Shown: positions 1-7,357 of the stretch, piece after piece
Position numbering within the stretch: the first letter of the stretch is position 1
How the letters are laid out: each line of letters starts with the position of its first letter
Assembly: GCF_030269445.1 (NCBI RefSeq)
Contig: NZ_BSTJ01000023.1
Location: 1 to 61,324 of the forward strand
Source: Actinoallomurus iriomotensis
GTDB taxonomy: Bacteria > Actinomycetota > Actinomycetes > Streptosporangiales > Streptosporangiaceae
Direction: 5' to 3'
DNA length: 61,324 nt
Translations under genes and position numbers: made by a program
Notes under the pieces: generated by a model
The model's input: the letters and a program-made list of their open reading frames with translations, nothing else
Databases searched by the model: none
What the model was told of the DNA's origin: nothing

Positions 1-28
1 TTCGACGATTCACTCTAAGCACACAACG
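1..28. other. Left attachment-site half (candidate attL side)
   Basis: The window opens with TTCGAC followed by GATTCA (7-12). The same TTCGAC closes the window (61319-61324), where TGAATC lies at 61309-61314. If end is joined to start through the single core, the two arms form an imperfect dyad with a 10-bp spacer centred on the TT of the core. Thirteen of the 19 arm positions from 7 to 25 match the reverse complement of 61296-61314. Serine-integrase attP sites usually have such a dyad beside the integrase gene. The reading as an att half-site is inference. Confidence 0.6.
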
Positions 29-130
29 CGCTGACCTGCCCGAACACCCCACCTACAACTGAAAACGCCCCCGCAGGCACGACGGCAATCGCGCCTGGGG
101 GACTTGATCGGACTACAGGGAGTCCAACCC

Positions 131-1393
131 ATGGCAGAGCCTACGGGCATCGCCCGTCCTCACGTGAACCCCGGCGACGTCGCGTCATACGCCGCCGACC
201 ACCCCGTCATCGCCGCGATCGTCGCGGTCCCCGCGACGATCATCATCGTCGTCATCCTCTGGCGTACGACCCGGGCCGCCTCTCACATCCTGCGGCAGAC
301 GCTCGCGAAGAGCCGCCCCGAAAGCGTCCTGACGTTCGTCGTGGCGGGCATGGCGACCGCGACCAGCTCGCAGGCGATGTGGCACTTCTTCGGGGACAAG
401 CTCGGCGTCGAGAACGTCTACATGCGCGCCGTGATGTTCAGCATGTACGAGGCCGCGATGCTCGTCTGCGCCTTGCGTGCCCGGCGTGCAGTCAAACGCT
501 CAGGTCAGGCAGGTGTCGAGGGCAAGGCCGTCTGGGCGCTGGCCGGGCTGTCGGGATCTCTGGCCGCGACGGACGAACAAGGCTTCGGCGCCGGCCTTGC
601 CCGCCTCGCCGCTCCTTTGGTCGCCGCGTTCTTGTGGGAGCGCGGCCTGTCGGAGGAACGGGAGGCAGCGGGCAAACGCCGTAGTCTCAACTGGCGCATC
701 AGCCCCGAAAGGATCCTGGTGTGGCTGGGCGTGGCGGAGGCGACAGGGCAGACCACCGATCAGGTCGACGCGCAGCGTCGGTTGACCCGGGTCGCCCTGG
801 CCGTACAACGTGTCCGGGCCCTCGACCGCTCAGGCGGCAAGGGCCGGCTGCTGCGCCTGGCCGAGTGGCGGCTGAACTCCGCGACCCGCGCGGCCGTACG
901 GTACGCGGACCTCGCCACCGACGCCGACCGCCAAGAGACGCTCCTGGCCCAGATCGCCATGCTGTCCCACGCTCGCGCTCTGGCCGAGATTGAGCCGGCG
1001 GCGCCGTGGGGCCAGCTGGCGTCCTCGGCCACACGGACCGCGAAGCGCGTGAGCCGGTCCTACCGGGTGGCACCCGACCCGGAGCTGCAGCGCGCGACGG
1101 CCGAGCTGTACGCGGACCTCAATCTGCCCTTCGAAACGCCGGACGATCTGTCCGCATGGCTCGACGAGGACCGTGTACCTGTCGAGGACGTGCCCGTACT
1201 CGACGAGGACGGGCCCGTACCTCCCGCGTTTCCTGAGGCCGACGAACACCAACTGAAGGCCGCGCGGATCTTCGCTGACCACGTGCAGCGCGGCAAGGTC
1301 CCTGGCATCCGCCCGATCAAGAAGCAGCTCGGCGTCGCCCAGCCGAAGGCGCAAGAGGTACGGGCGTACCTCGAAGCGCTCGTCAACGCCTAA
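131..1393 (+). CDS. DUF2637-like / SpdB-type transfer membrane protein
   Basis: This 420-residue protein is probably a membrane component of AICE-type DNA transfer. The first third has about four hydrophobic segments (roughly residues 24-44, 65-87, 93-112 and 130-165). A charged cytoplasmic region follows, and the C-terminal 55 residues look like a small helical DNA-binding or adaptor domain. DUF2637 and SpdB proteins of Streptomyces conjugative elements share this layout and neighbour traB, as here. I chose ATG 131 because AGGGAG at 117-122 sits 8 nt upstream; an in-frame TTG at 104 lacks a ribosome site. The family call rests on architecture and context. Confidence 0.7.
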   Translation: MAEPTGIARPHVNPGDVASYAADHPVIAAIVAVPATIIIVVILWRTTRAASHILRQTLAKSRPESVLTFVVAGMATATSSQAMWHFFGDKLGVENVYMRAVMFSMYEAAMLVCALRARRAVKRSGQAGVEGKAVWALAGLSGSLAATDEQGFGAGLARLAAPLVAAFLWERGLSEEREAAGKRRSLNWRISPERILVWLGVAEATGQTTDQVDAQRRLTRVALAVQRVRALDRSGGKGRLLRLAEWRLNSATRAAVRYADLATDADRQETLLAQIAMLSHARALAEIEPAAPWGQLASSATRTAKRVSRSYRVAPDPELQRATAELYADLNLPFETPDDLSAWLDEDRVPVEDVPVLDEDGPVPPAFPEADEHQLKAARIFADHVQRGKVPGIRPIKKQLGVAQPKAQEVRAYLEALVNA

Positions 1394-1401
1394 TTCCCCG
1401 T

Positions 1402-1446
1402 ACCTGGCCCCGGGTTCACCGACCAAGACGATCCCCGGGGCCAGGT
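1402..1446 (+). terminator. Perfect 13-bp inverted repeat after the first gene
   Basis: ACCTGGCCCCGGG (1402-1414) is repeated as its exact reverse complement at 1434-1446, with a 19-nt loop. It lies just after the stop of the DUF2637-like gene and 20 nt before the next start codon. There is no U-run, so it may act as a terminator, an attenuator or an mRNA-stabilising hairpin. Confidence 0.5.
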
Positions 1447-1466
1447 CTCCATTGGAGGAGTCCAGC

Positions 1467-1529
1467 ATGTCTCACCTGCACAGGTACGCGCCAGATACGC
1501 GTACCCCGAATCGCGGCGGTGACCGGTGA
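1467..1529 (+). CDS. 20-residue leader-like small ORF
   Basis: ATG 1467 follows GGAGGAG at 1454-1460 with ideal spacing and encodes a 20-residue hydrophilic peptide starting MSHLHRY. Its TGA (1527-1529) overlaps the ATG of the next gene (1529-1531). It is probably translated, either as a coupling or leader peptide or as a very small protein of unknown role. It is the first ORF of the overlapping set that leads into traB. Confidence 0.5.
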   Translation: MSHLHRYAPDTRTPNRGGDR

Positions 1530-1816
1530 TGGCCCGCCGCACCCGGAAGCTCAAGGTTGTCGACGAGCTCCTGTCCGTCGCTGTCGTCGCCGCAGTGACG
1601 TACCTCGTGCTCCGGTACGCCGCAGGTACATCCGGTGCGGCAGCCGGGTACGGCGCGGCGTTCCTCGGCGGTGTACTCATCGGCGCGTACCTGCGGCCGT
1701 GGGCCGACCGGCTCGCCCGCCGGTTCGGGGTACGCATCGTGCCCGTCGGCCGCCCCGCGCCGCGCCGGAGCACGCGCCCGGCGGACAAGGCGACGACGAA
1801 GGAGCCGGCCGAGTGA
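1529..1816 (+). CDS. Small Spd-like membrane protein (95 aa)
   Basis: Two hydrophobic stretches (about residues 14-32 and 38-57) sit between basic ends, and the C-terminus is Pro/Arg/Lys-rich. The start overlaps the stop of the 20-residue ORF, and the stop overlaps the GTG of the next gene. Clusters of small membrane proteins next to traB in Streptomyces elements are often spd genes, which help plasmid spread from septum to septum. That function is inferred from context; no sequence family is certain. Confidence 0.6.
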   Translation: MARRTRKLKVVDELLSVAVVAAVTYLVLRYAAGTSGAAAGYGAAFLGGVLIGAYLRPWADRLARRFGVRIVPVGRPAPRRSTRPADKATTKEPAE

Positions 1817-2133
1817 GCGCCGTACGCCGGGCCGCCCGGCTCATCGCGTTCGTCGCCGGCGGCGTCGCCGTGCTGTGGCTGTCCGCGCACATCACCGTGC
1901 GGCTCCCGCTCGCGGTCCCTGTCCTGCTGATCGGCGTGATCCTCTTCCTGGTCGCGGTTGGGCACCGGCGGCCGCCGGCGGGCCTGTTCGCCGACGAGCC
2001 GGTCCAGGCGCCCGCGGCCGCGGCGACGTCGACGGCCATCCCGATGCCCCCTGTGACGAAGGCGCCGGCGCCGCCCGCTCCCGCAGCGGCCTGGGACTTC
2101 AACGACGACCGCCCCGGCGAGGAGGACTGGTGA
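1813..2133 (+). CDS. Small Spd-like membrane protein (106 aa)
   Basis: GTG 1813 overlaps the previous stop by 4 nt (GTGA). Two membrane segments (about residues 10-26 and 32-50) are followed by an Ala/Pro-rich soluble tail ending in an acidic stretch. It belongs to the translationally coupled membrane-protein set upstream of traB and is a plausible partner of the translocase in intramycelial spread. The function is inferred from position. Confidence 0.6.
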   Translation: MSAVRRAARLIAFVAGGVAVLWLSAHITVRLPLAVPVLLIGVILFLVAVGHRRPPAGLFADEPVQAPAAAATSTAIPMPPVTKAPAPPAPAAAWDFNDDRPGEEDW

Positions 2134-2390
2134 CGGCCATGCCCCGCCCCGGATCCCTGCCACCGCGGCGTAACCCGCTCACGGCTGCCCTCCATGCGAC
2201 CTGGGCTGTGATCTGCCTGTTCATCGGGGCAGCCGACGCGCTGATCACCGCTGCCCTCGGGATCACGCCGCTCGCGGGCCCGTGGGCTCGGATGCGCGCG
2301 GTGATCGCCGACCGGTGGCGGATGGCGTACCTGGACGCACGCGAAGCCGACGTCGTCGGCGAGGAGGACACCGACGATGTCGCACCGTAG
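2130..2390 (+). CDS. Small membrane-associated protein (86 aa)
   Basis: GTG 2130 lies just after GAGGAGG (2119-2125) and overlaps the previous stop; ATG 2139 is an alternative start. The protein has one or two hydrophobic segments (about residues 24-48) and an acidic C-terminus (EADVVGEEDTDD). It is third in the Spd-like set. I cannot assign a family. Confidence 0.55.
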   Translation: MTAMPRPGSLPPRRNPLTAALHATWAVICLFIGAADALITAALGITPLAGPWARMRAVIADRWRMAYLDAREADVVGEEDTDDVAP

Positions 2391-2736
2391 CCGCATCCCC
2401 GAGCTGGAGTCCATCGAGTGGAAGGGGTCGAAGAGCGTCGCGGACTACTCCCGCACGGGCCGTGACCTGGCCCGCGACTTCGCCTGGGAGCTACACTCGT
2501 CCGCCGATGAGCTCCAGGCCATCCTGTCCGCGCAGAAAGGCCACCCGCTGCTCCTCGGCCTGGACGTGAAGATCCGGGCCCGCCGCGTCGCCGCGCATCT
2601 CAGGCGAGCCGCCGAGGGGCAGGTCGGTGTCGCCGCCGCACTGGTCAAGCTGAACGCCGAGTACAAGCGGCAGTTCGTCGCCCCGGCGGCCGCGGCCAAG
2701 GCGAAGACCAAGACCAAACGCCCCTGGGAGCTGTGA
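2377..2736 (+). CDS. Conserved-type AICE protein of unknown function (119 aa)
   Basis: A soluble, mostly helical 119-residue protein. ATG 2377 lies inside the end of the previous gene behind GAGGAGG. The C-terminus is very basic (KAKTKTKRPW), which could suit nucleic-acid or membrane contact. Its stop shares the A of the traB ATG, so it is probably coupled to TraB synthesis. No family recognised. Confidence 0.55.
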   Translation: MSHRSRIPELESIEWKGSKSVADYSRTGRDLARDFAWELHSSADELQAILSAQKGHPLLLGLDVKIRARRVAAHLRRAAEGQVGVAAALVKLNAEYKRQFVAPAAAAKAKTKTKRPWEL

Positions 2737-5063
2737 TGAGCCGCCGTACGTCCCGGTCGACCGTCGAGGTCCTGGAGGACACCAGCCTCGAACGGCTCGT
2801 CGCCAAGGGCATCTCCAAGGTCGCCGTGCACGCGCCCCCGTGGATCTGCGGGCTCATGGTCGTCGCCGCCGCGGCGCTGTTCCACTACCTGTGGGGCGGG
2901 GAACACGCGGGCTCGACGACGGCCTGGGCGGTCCTGGGCATGTGGGTGTCGACGATCGTGCTCACCGGCGTGACGTGGCTGGCCTCGCATCAGCGCCGCG
3001 GCATCTTCCGGATCCACAGCCCAGTCACGGTGTTCCTGGCCTGCTTGTACGTGATGATCGCGACGATCGCGGGCGTCGGTCAGCCGGTCGTGGTGTTCTT
3101 CGAGCTCGTCTTCGGGTCAACGGTCGCGTTGACCTGGAACCTGCGGTTCGTCATCCGCAGCGGCGTCGACGGCGAGTCCGGGATCCGGGACCCGCTCACC
3201 CACCTGTGGGAACGGGCCCGCGAGGTGTCCGGTTTCGACGGCACCACCGCCAAGGTGATCAAGGTCGAAGAGCACAACATCGACTCGCAGATCAAGATCG
3301 ACGGCGGCGACAAAACCGTCGAGGACCTGCAGAAGAAGACCCTGAACATGGAGACCGCGATGGGGCTGCCGCCGGGCTCGCTGACGATCTCCGCCGACCA
3401 AAACCGCGCGGACCTGGCCGCCATGTCGATCTCCGACCCGCGGATCCTGCAGCGGACCCTGCCCTACCCCGGGCCGCTGCACGCCGGCGGCTCCGCGGCC
3501 GACGCCTACCGGCTCGGCCTCTACCAGGACATGAGCCCGGTCGACCTGGTGTTCCTGAACTTCCACCTGATGATCAACGGCATGTCCGGGTCGGGGAAGT
3601 CGTTCGGCGGCGGGTGGAACCTGCTCGCGTCGATCATGTCCCGGCCCGACGCGACGATCATCGCCGCGGACCTGACCAAGGCCGACCAGTCCCTGGGCGA
3701 CGCCGCGGAGGCGATCGACTGGCTCGTGTTCACCAAGGCCCAGGCGAACGCCCTGATGGACGGGCTGCAGCGCGCGGTGCCGGCCCGTACGGCGTGGCTG
3801 TCCGCGCACGGCTACAAGAAGTGGGAGCGCGGGTGTGGGCTGCAGGCCGTGTACGTCCTCCTCGAGGAGTGCCCGGACGTGCTGCGTGTCGTCGACGAGG
3901 ACGACTTCGTTCAGTTGGCCAAGGCGGCTCGCTCCGCCGGCGTGTATCTGATCCTGTCGCTGCAGCGCTCGGACTACACCCAGGTCCCCACCATCGTCCG
4001 CGGGCAGTTCGGCGCGATGATGTGCTTCGGTGTCGCGTCCAGCGACGACGCGGCGTTCGGGCTGCCGGACAAGGTCCGCGAGGCCGGCGCCAGCCCCGAG
4101 GACTGGGGCGTGGACTACCCCGGCATGTGCTATCTGGCCGCGCCCGGCATCCCGATGGCCAAGCGCATCATGCCGATCCGGACGTACTTCATCGAGCCGA
4201 AGCAGATGAGCGACCTGGCTGCCCGGTTCCCCGCCTCCGCGCGCCCGCTGGATGAGGTCACGGCGCGGGCCTTCGGCGACGCGTACGCCAAACGCGCGCC
4301 CTCTCAGCAGGCCGTACAGCTCATCCGACAGCAGGCCGGCGCGGTCGTTCCCGGCTCGGCCGACGAGCCCGCAAGCGAGCCGGAGGACGACGCCCCGGGC
4401 CAGGACGAGCCGGTCGCGCGCGGGGACCGTACCCGGCCGATCTGCCACGCGGCCGAGCTCGTCATCTCCTCGCAGTACGCCTCGCCGCAGATGCTCGCCC
4501 GGAAACTGCGAATCGAACTCGGGTACGCCGAACGGCTCCTCGACCTCCTGGAGGACCGCGGCGTCGTCGGCCAGGCCGACGCGGATGAGACCCGCGACGT
4601 CCTCATCGCACCGGCCGAGATGGAGGCGACCGTCGCGGGCCTGGCCGACGCGGACGTCGACGACCAGCACACGTTCGACGCCGCGGTCACCACCCCCGAC
4701 CCGTCACCGGACCTGACCGTGGACCTCGACGACGATGACGCGGTCGCGCCGCCCGCCGATGAGGACGACTTCGGATGGCGGAGCGCCCCAGAGCCGACGC
4801 GGCGGATGTCGCCGGCGGACGCCCGGGCCGCGTTCATCGACCAGCTGCGCGAGTGGAAGCGCGCCGGCAAGGACAAGATCGAAGGGCCGGACCTGAAACC
4901 CCTCCGCGAGCGCACCGGGATGTCCTCGCGTGGCTGGGGCAAGAAGATGCTCGATCTGGCGGCCCGCGACGGGATCCTCCGCCGCGACCCGGTGAAGCCG
5001 GTGTACTACTTCACCGGTGTGCCGATCGACGTCGACGACAGCGCGCTCGTGGGGGCGCCGTGA
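2736..5063 (+). CDS. traB: TraB/FtsK-type double-stranded DNA translocase with FtsK-gamma-like domain
   Basis: This 775-residue protein is the likely motor for conjugal DNA transfer. The N-terminus has about four membrane segments (residues about 35-137). An FtsK/SpoIIIE ATPase core follows, with Walker A GMSGSGKS at 282-289 and a Walker B-like strand near 371-381 (VYVLLEECPDV). Residues about 569-612 (HAAELVISSQYASPQML...) look like the FtsK gamma winged helix that reads DNA orientation or recognition repeats. A second winged-helix-like segment lies at about 690-750. In Streptomyces TraB, the C-terminal winged helix binds 8-bp repeats in clt. I chose ATG 2736 because GGGAG lies 6 nt upstream; GTG 2733 is possible. 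A virion-packaging role is unlikely, since a separate TerL is present. Confidence 0.85.
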   Translation: MSRRTSRSTVEVLEDTSLERLVAKGISKVAVHAPPWICGLMVVAAAALFHYLWGGEHAGSTTAWAVLGMWVSTIVLTGVTWLASHQRRGIFRIHSPVTVFLACLYVMIATIAGVGQPVVVFFELVFGSTVALTWNLRFVIRSGVDGESGIRDPLTHLWERAREVSGFDGTTAKVIKVEEHNIDSQIKIDGGDKTVEDLQKKTLNMETAMGLPPGSLTISADQNRADLAAMSISDPRILQRTLPYPGPLHAGGSAADAYRLGLYQDMSPVDLVFLNFHLMINGMSGSGKSFGGGWNLLASIMSRPDATIIAADLTKADQSLGDAAEAIDWLVFTKAQANALMDGLQRAVPARTAWLSAHGYKKWERGCGLQAVYVLLEECPDVLRVVDEDDFVQLAKAARSAGVYLILSLQRSDYTQVPTIVRGQFGAMMCFGVASSDDAAFGLPDKVREAGASPEDWGVDYPGMCYLAAPGIPMAKRIMPIRTYFIEPKQMSDLAARFPASARPLDEVTARAFGDAYAKRAPSQQAVQLIRQQAGAVVPGSADEPASEPEDDAPGQDEPVARGDRTRPICHAAELVISSQYASPQMLARKLRIELGYAERLLDLLEDRGVVGQADADETRDVLIAPAEMEATVAGLADADVDDQHTFDAAVTTPDPSPDLTVDLDDDDAVAPPADEDDFGWRSAPEPTRRMSPADARAAFIDQLREWKRAGKDKIEGPDLKPLRERTGMSSRGWGKKMLDLAARDGILRRDPVKPVYYFTGVPIDVDDSALVGAP

Positions 5064-5371
5064 CGCCTGTGACGCTTCCGAGCGGGGGCGGGGGGAGAGT
5101 TACAGGTCATCGTGGGTGTCACGGCCGTGACGGCGCCCGTGACGCCCGCTGTGACGCGTCACGTGATGCAGGCGTGACGTACGTCCGCGCGTGCGCCCGC
5201 GCGCTCACATTCATGATCATTTACGCTCGCGCGCGCCATTCCCACGCGCAGCCGTGCGCACACGCCCGCGCGTCCGCGCGCGGGCACCCGAGGGCCGGGC
5301 GCGCACGCGGTTCGACCGTGGCCGCCCGCACTTCGGGCGGCTGGATGACACCCTCATGGAAGGAAACGACA
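5060..5371. other. GTGACG repeat array downstream of traB (candidate clt or origin)
   Basis: This 300-nt stretch has no convincing gene. GTGACG occurs at 5060, 5069, 5127, 5139, 5151 and 5174, with inverted copies at 5118 (GTCACG) and 5157 (CGTCAC). Two pairs form perfect palindromes: 14 bp at 5118-5131 and 12 bp at 5151-5162. From 5185 to about 5285 the sequence alternates purine and pyrimidine (CGCGCG/GTGCGC) around a short AT-rich patch with ATGATCAT at 5213-5220. In Streptomyces conjugative elements the TraB-binding clt locus with short repeats lies near traB, so this is a strong positional candidate. A replication origin is the alternative. Confidence 0.5.
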
Positions 5372-5626
5372 ATGGTGCACGACGACAAGGGGCAGGTCAT
5401 GGCCGAGGACGAGCGGGTTGAGGTGCGTGTGCTCTTGACGGTCGGCGACGACGCCGAGCTCGTCACGCTGGAGCACTCGGCGGAGGCGCCTCTGCGGGTG
5501 CCGGCGGCGGACATCGCGCGTGACGCGGGCCTGCCCGCCGGCGAGCTGCCCGGGCGCCGCTTCACGGCCGTGCGGCGCGGCGATGGGTTCCAGGACTTCC
5601 GTCTGGTCGACGACCCGCGCGTGTAG
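5372..5626 (+). CDS. Hypothetical acidic protein (84 aa)
   Basis: ATG 5372 has AAGGAAA 6-10 nt upstream. The 84-residue soluble protein is acidic with predicted beta content and no Cys. It is followed immediately by a hairpin terminator, so it seems to be the last gene of the transfer transcript. It is not recognised; a small regulator or accessory factor is possible. Confidence 0.5.
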   Translation: MVHDDKGQVMAEDERVEVRVLLTVGDDAELVTLEHSAEAPLRVPAADIARDAGLPAGELPGRRFTAVRRGDGFQDFRLVDDPRV

Positions 5627-5633
5627 GAGAGGC

Positions 5634-5661
5634 CCGGGCCGTACGCCCGGCGGGTTTTCTT
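5634..5661 (+). terminator. Rho-independent terminator
   Basis: CCGGGC (5634-5639), a 5-nt loop and GCCCGG (5645-5650) are followed by CGGGTTTTCTT. It ends the plus-strand transfer transcript directly after the 84-residue gene. Confidence 0.7.
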
Positions 5662-5673
5662 CTCCCAATCATG

Positions 5674-5703
5674 TTGCAAATGATGAGGCTAGTGCTGTAG
5701 ATT
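5674..5703 (+). promoter_or_regulatory. Sigma70-like promoter candidate
   Basis: TTGCAA (5674-5679), an 18-nt spacer and TAGATT (5698-5703) lie after the terminator and about 70 nt before the next start codon, in a locally AT-rich stretch. Confidence 0.4.
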
Positions 5704-5773
5704 ATGAGTTGTCGGCAAGGGGGTGGGACCCCGAACCGACACGAAGGTTGACAACTCCAGAGAGGAGAAATTC

Positions 5774-6160
5774 GTGGAAGACCACGAAGAGCACCTGATG
5801 GGATGGGGTGACGACATCCTCGTCGCCTACTTCCAGATCGCGAAGGCCCTGGCCAGCCTGGACCTTCCGATCCAGCTCCCGATGAACCTCGTTGACGCGA
5901 CGTTCATCCGGGACGCTCAGGCCGCAATCGTCCGGACGCTGACCCTGATTCAGGAGCAGCCCTTGGACGACCTGATCCACACGCTTCTCCGCCAGGTCCT
6001 GCTGGACTGGCTGAACGCGATGGATCTCACGGCCATCCAACTCGCAAGCCCGAAGCCGTGGCGAGAAGAACTCTTCGAGTACACGGTGGCGCGGACGCTC
6101 GCCGAGGCGGATCTGGCGCTCGAAACGATCCACAACCTCCGAGGTGACTCGGAGGAGTGA
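5774..6160 (+). CDS. Hypothetical helical protein (128 aa)
   Basis: GTG 5774 follows GAGGAGAAA (5763-5771) closely; an in-frame upstream ATG at 5723 lacks a ribosome site. The protein is all-helical by appearance, rich in Leu, Ile and acidic residues, and less GC-rich than its neighbours. It lies alone between a promoter candidate and strong hairpins, so it is probably its own transcription unit. No function recognised. Confidence 0.55.
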   Translation: MEDHEEHLMGWGDDILVAYFQIAKALASLDLPIQLPMNLVDATFIRDAQAAIVRTLTLIQEQPLDDLIHTLLRQVLLDWLNAMDLTAIQLASPKPWREELFEYTVARTLAEADLALETIHNLRGDSEE

Positions 6161-6167
6161 TCGCCCG

Positions 6168-6191
6168 GCCGCCCTCGCAACCAGCGGGGGC
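6168..6191 (+). terminator. Hairpin after the 128-residue gene
   Basis: GGCCGCCC and GGGCGGCC flank a short loop just after the stop at 6160. There is no clear U-run (ACCCTCTCCT follows), so termination is likely but unproven. Confidence 0.4.
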
Positions 6192-6231
6192 GGCCACCCT
6201 CTCCTCCTGACCCAACCTTCGAACACACAGA

Positions 6232-6285
6232 ACGGGACCGGCGGGCGCGCCCCGAAGAGCGTCAATGGGAACCCGCCGGTCCCGT
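6232..6285 (+). promoter_or_regulatory. Perfect 14-bp inverted repeat in the leader of the HTH gene
   Basis: ACGGGACCGGCGGG (6232-6245) is repeated as its exact reverse complement at 6272-6285 with a 26-nt loop. It ends 34 nt before the ATG of the two-HTH regulator. It could be an attenuator, a terminator for the upstream gene, or a dyad for protein binding. Confidence 0.4.
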
Positions 6286-6319
6286 GAAGGCTGACTCTCC
6301 ACAAAGGAGACTCATCATC

Positions 6320-6727
6320 ATGGTACGACGCCCTGGCATCATCGCCCCCGAGATCGCTGAACGCTTCGGCGCGCCGCTGTCGACGGTTCAGCGCCAGTGG
6401 AAGGTTCACCCCCAGTGGCCGGCCCCGATCGGGAAGCGCGGCCGGTGGGCCGAGTACGACGCCGCCGCGGTCGAAGAGGCCGTTCGGCGCCTGTTCCGCC
6501 GTGCCCCGCTCGCAGAGCAAGGGGACCCGGAAGATGAGCTCACCGTCGCGGACATCGCCGCGTACACCGGCCTGAGTGAGTCAACCGTCCGCAGCGACAT
6601 CTCACGCGGCCGGCTACCACGGCACGACGACGAGCGGGACGGCGTGAAGCTGTGGAAGCGGAAGACGATCGACGCCGCCATGACCGGTCGGCGCCGATAT
6701 CAGCGCAACGCCGCCGACGACCAGTAG
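6320..6727 (+). CDS. Two-HTH DNA-binding protein (excisionase/MerR-like)
   Basis: AAAGGAGA (6303-6310) precedes ATG 6320. The 135-residue protein has two DNA-binding-like units. The first (residues about 8-50) reads as an HTH with a wing; the second (about 72-120, LTVADIAAYTGLSESTVRSD) is a clear MerR/excisionase-type HTH followed by a basic wing. It sits between the transfer genes and the Nudix gene, so it may regulate transfer or assist excision. The assignment to excision is inference. Confidence 0.65.
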   Translation: MVRRPGIIAPEIAERFGAPLSTVQRQWKVHPQWPAPIGKRGRWAEYDAAAVEEAVRRLFRRAPLAEQGDPEDELTVADIAAYTGLSESTVRSDISRGRLPRHDDERDGVKLWKRKTIDAAMTGRRRYQRNAADDQ

Positions 6728-6781
6728 CCCGGTCGGCACAACCTCGCATCTCGGGCAAGGACCGGCAGGTACCGTCACCAC

Positions 6782-7357
6782 GTGACCGATGACATCTTCC
6801 CCGCGCGTTCCCGATGGACCATCCACGGCGAACGGCTGATCGACGACAGCCCGCACGTCAAGGTCTCGATGGCTAGCGTCGAACTCCCCAACGGCGTGAC
6901 GTTCGAACAGTACGTCTTCCGCATGCGCCGGTGCGTGATGGCCGTGGTCCTCGACGACGCCGGGGAGAACATCCTGCTGATCTGGCGGCATCGCTTCATC
7001 GTTGATCAGTGGGACTGGGAGGTGCCGGGCGGGTACGTCGACCCCGGGGAGGACGGCGCGGCCGCTGCAGCCCGTGAAGCCGAAGAGGAAACCGGCTGGC
7101 GCCCCCGGGAACCGAAGTTCCTGCTGTCCTACCAGCCGATGGTCGGGTCAGCCGATGCCGCGCAGGACATTTACGTCAGCTACGGCGCCGAACACGTCGG
7201 CGACCCAGAGATCGACGAGGCCGAGCTCGTGCGCTGGGTGCCCATCGCGGAAGCGCAGGCCATGATCGCTCGCGGCGAGATCATCGGCGCCGCCACGGTC
7301 ATCGGAGTGATGCACGCCGTCGCAGAGCAGGCAAACGGGTCTCGGCGTACGCCCTGA
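6782..7357 (+). CDS. Nudix hydrolase, possible Pif-like transfer-immunity factor
   Basis: This 191-residue protein carries a complete Nudix box (GYVDPGE-x7-REAEEETGW), so it should hydrolyse a nucleoside-diphosphate-linked substrate using Mg ions. The start is GTG 6782; no strong ribosome site is seen. The last 59 nt overlap the end of the convergent XRE gene. In the Streptomyces element pSAM2 the transfer-immunity factor Pif is a Nudix-motif protein, so its place close to traB is suggestive. The other reading is an accessory gene of the adjacent RiPP cluster. Confidence 0.75.
   Translation: MTDDIFPARSRWTIHGERLIDDSPHVKVSMASVELPNGVTFEQYVFRMRRCVMAVVLDDAGENILLIWRHRFIVDQWDWEVPGGYVDPGEDGAAAAAREAEEETGWRPREPKFLLSYQPMVGSADAAQDIYVSYGAEHVGDPEIDEAELVRWVPIAEAQAMIARGEIIGAATVIGVMHAVAEQANGSRRTP

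Noticed and set aside
1-103. tRNA gene fragment at the integration site
   Set aside because: No cloverleaf or T-loop motif is visible at either window end; serine integrases often use protein-coding targets.
2736-5063. TraB gene as the phage packaging motor
   Set aside because: A canonical TerS-TerL pair is present, and the membrane segments plus gamma-like domain are those of a translocase.
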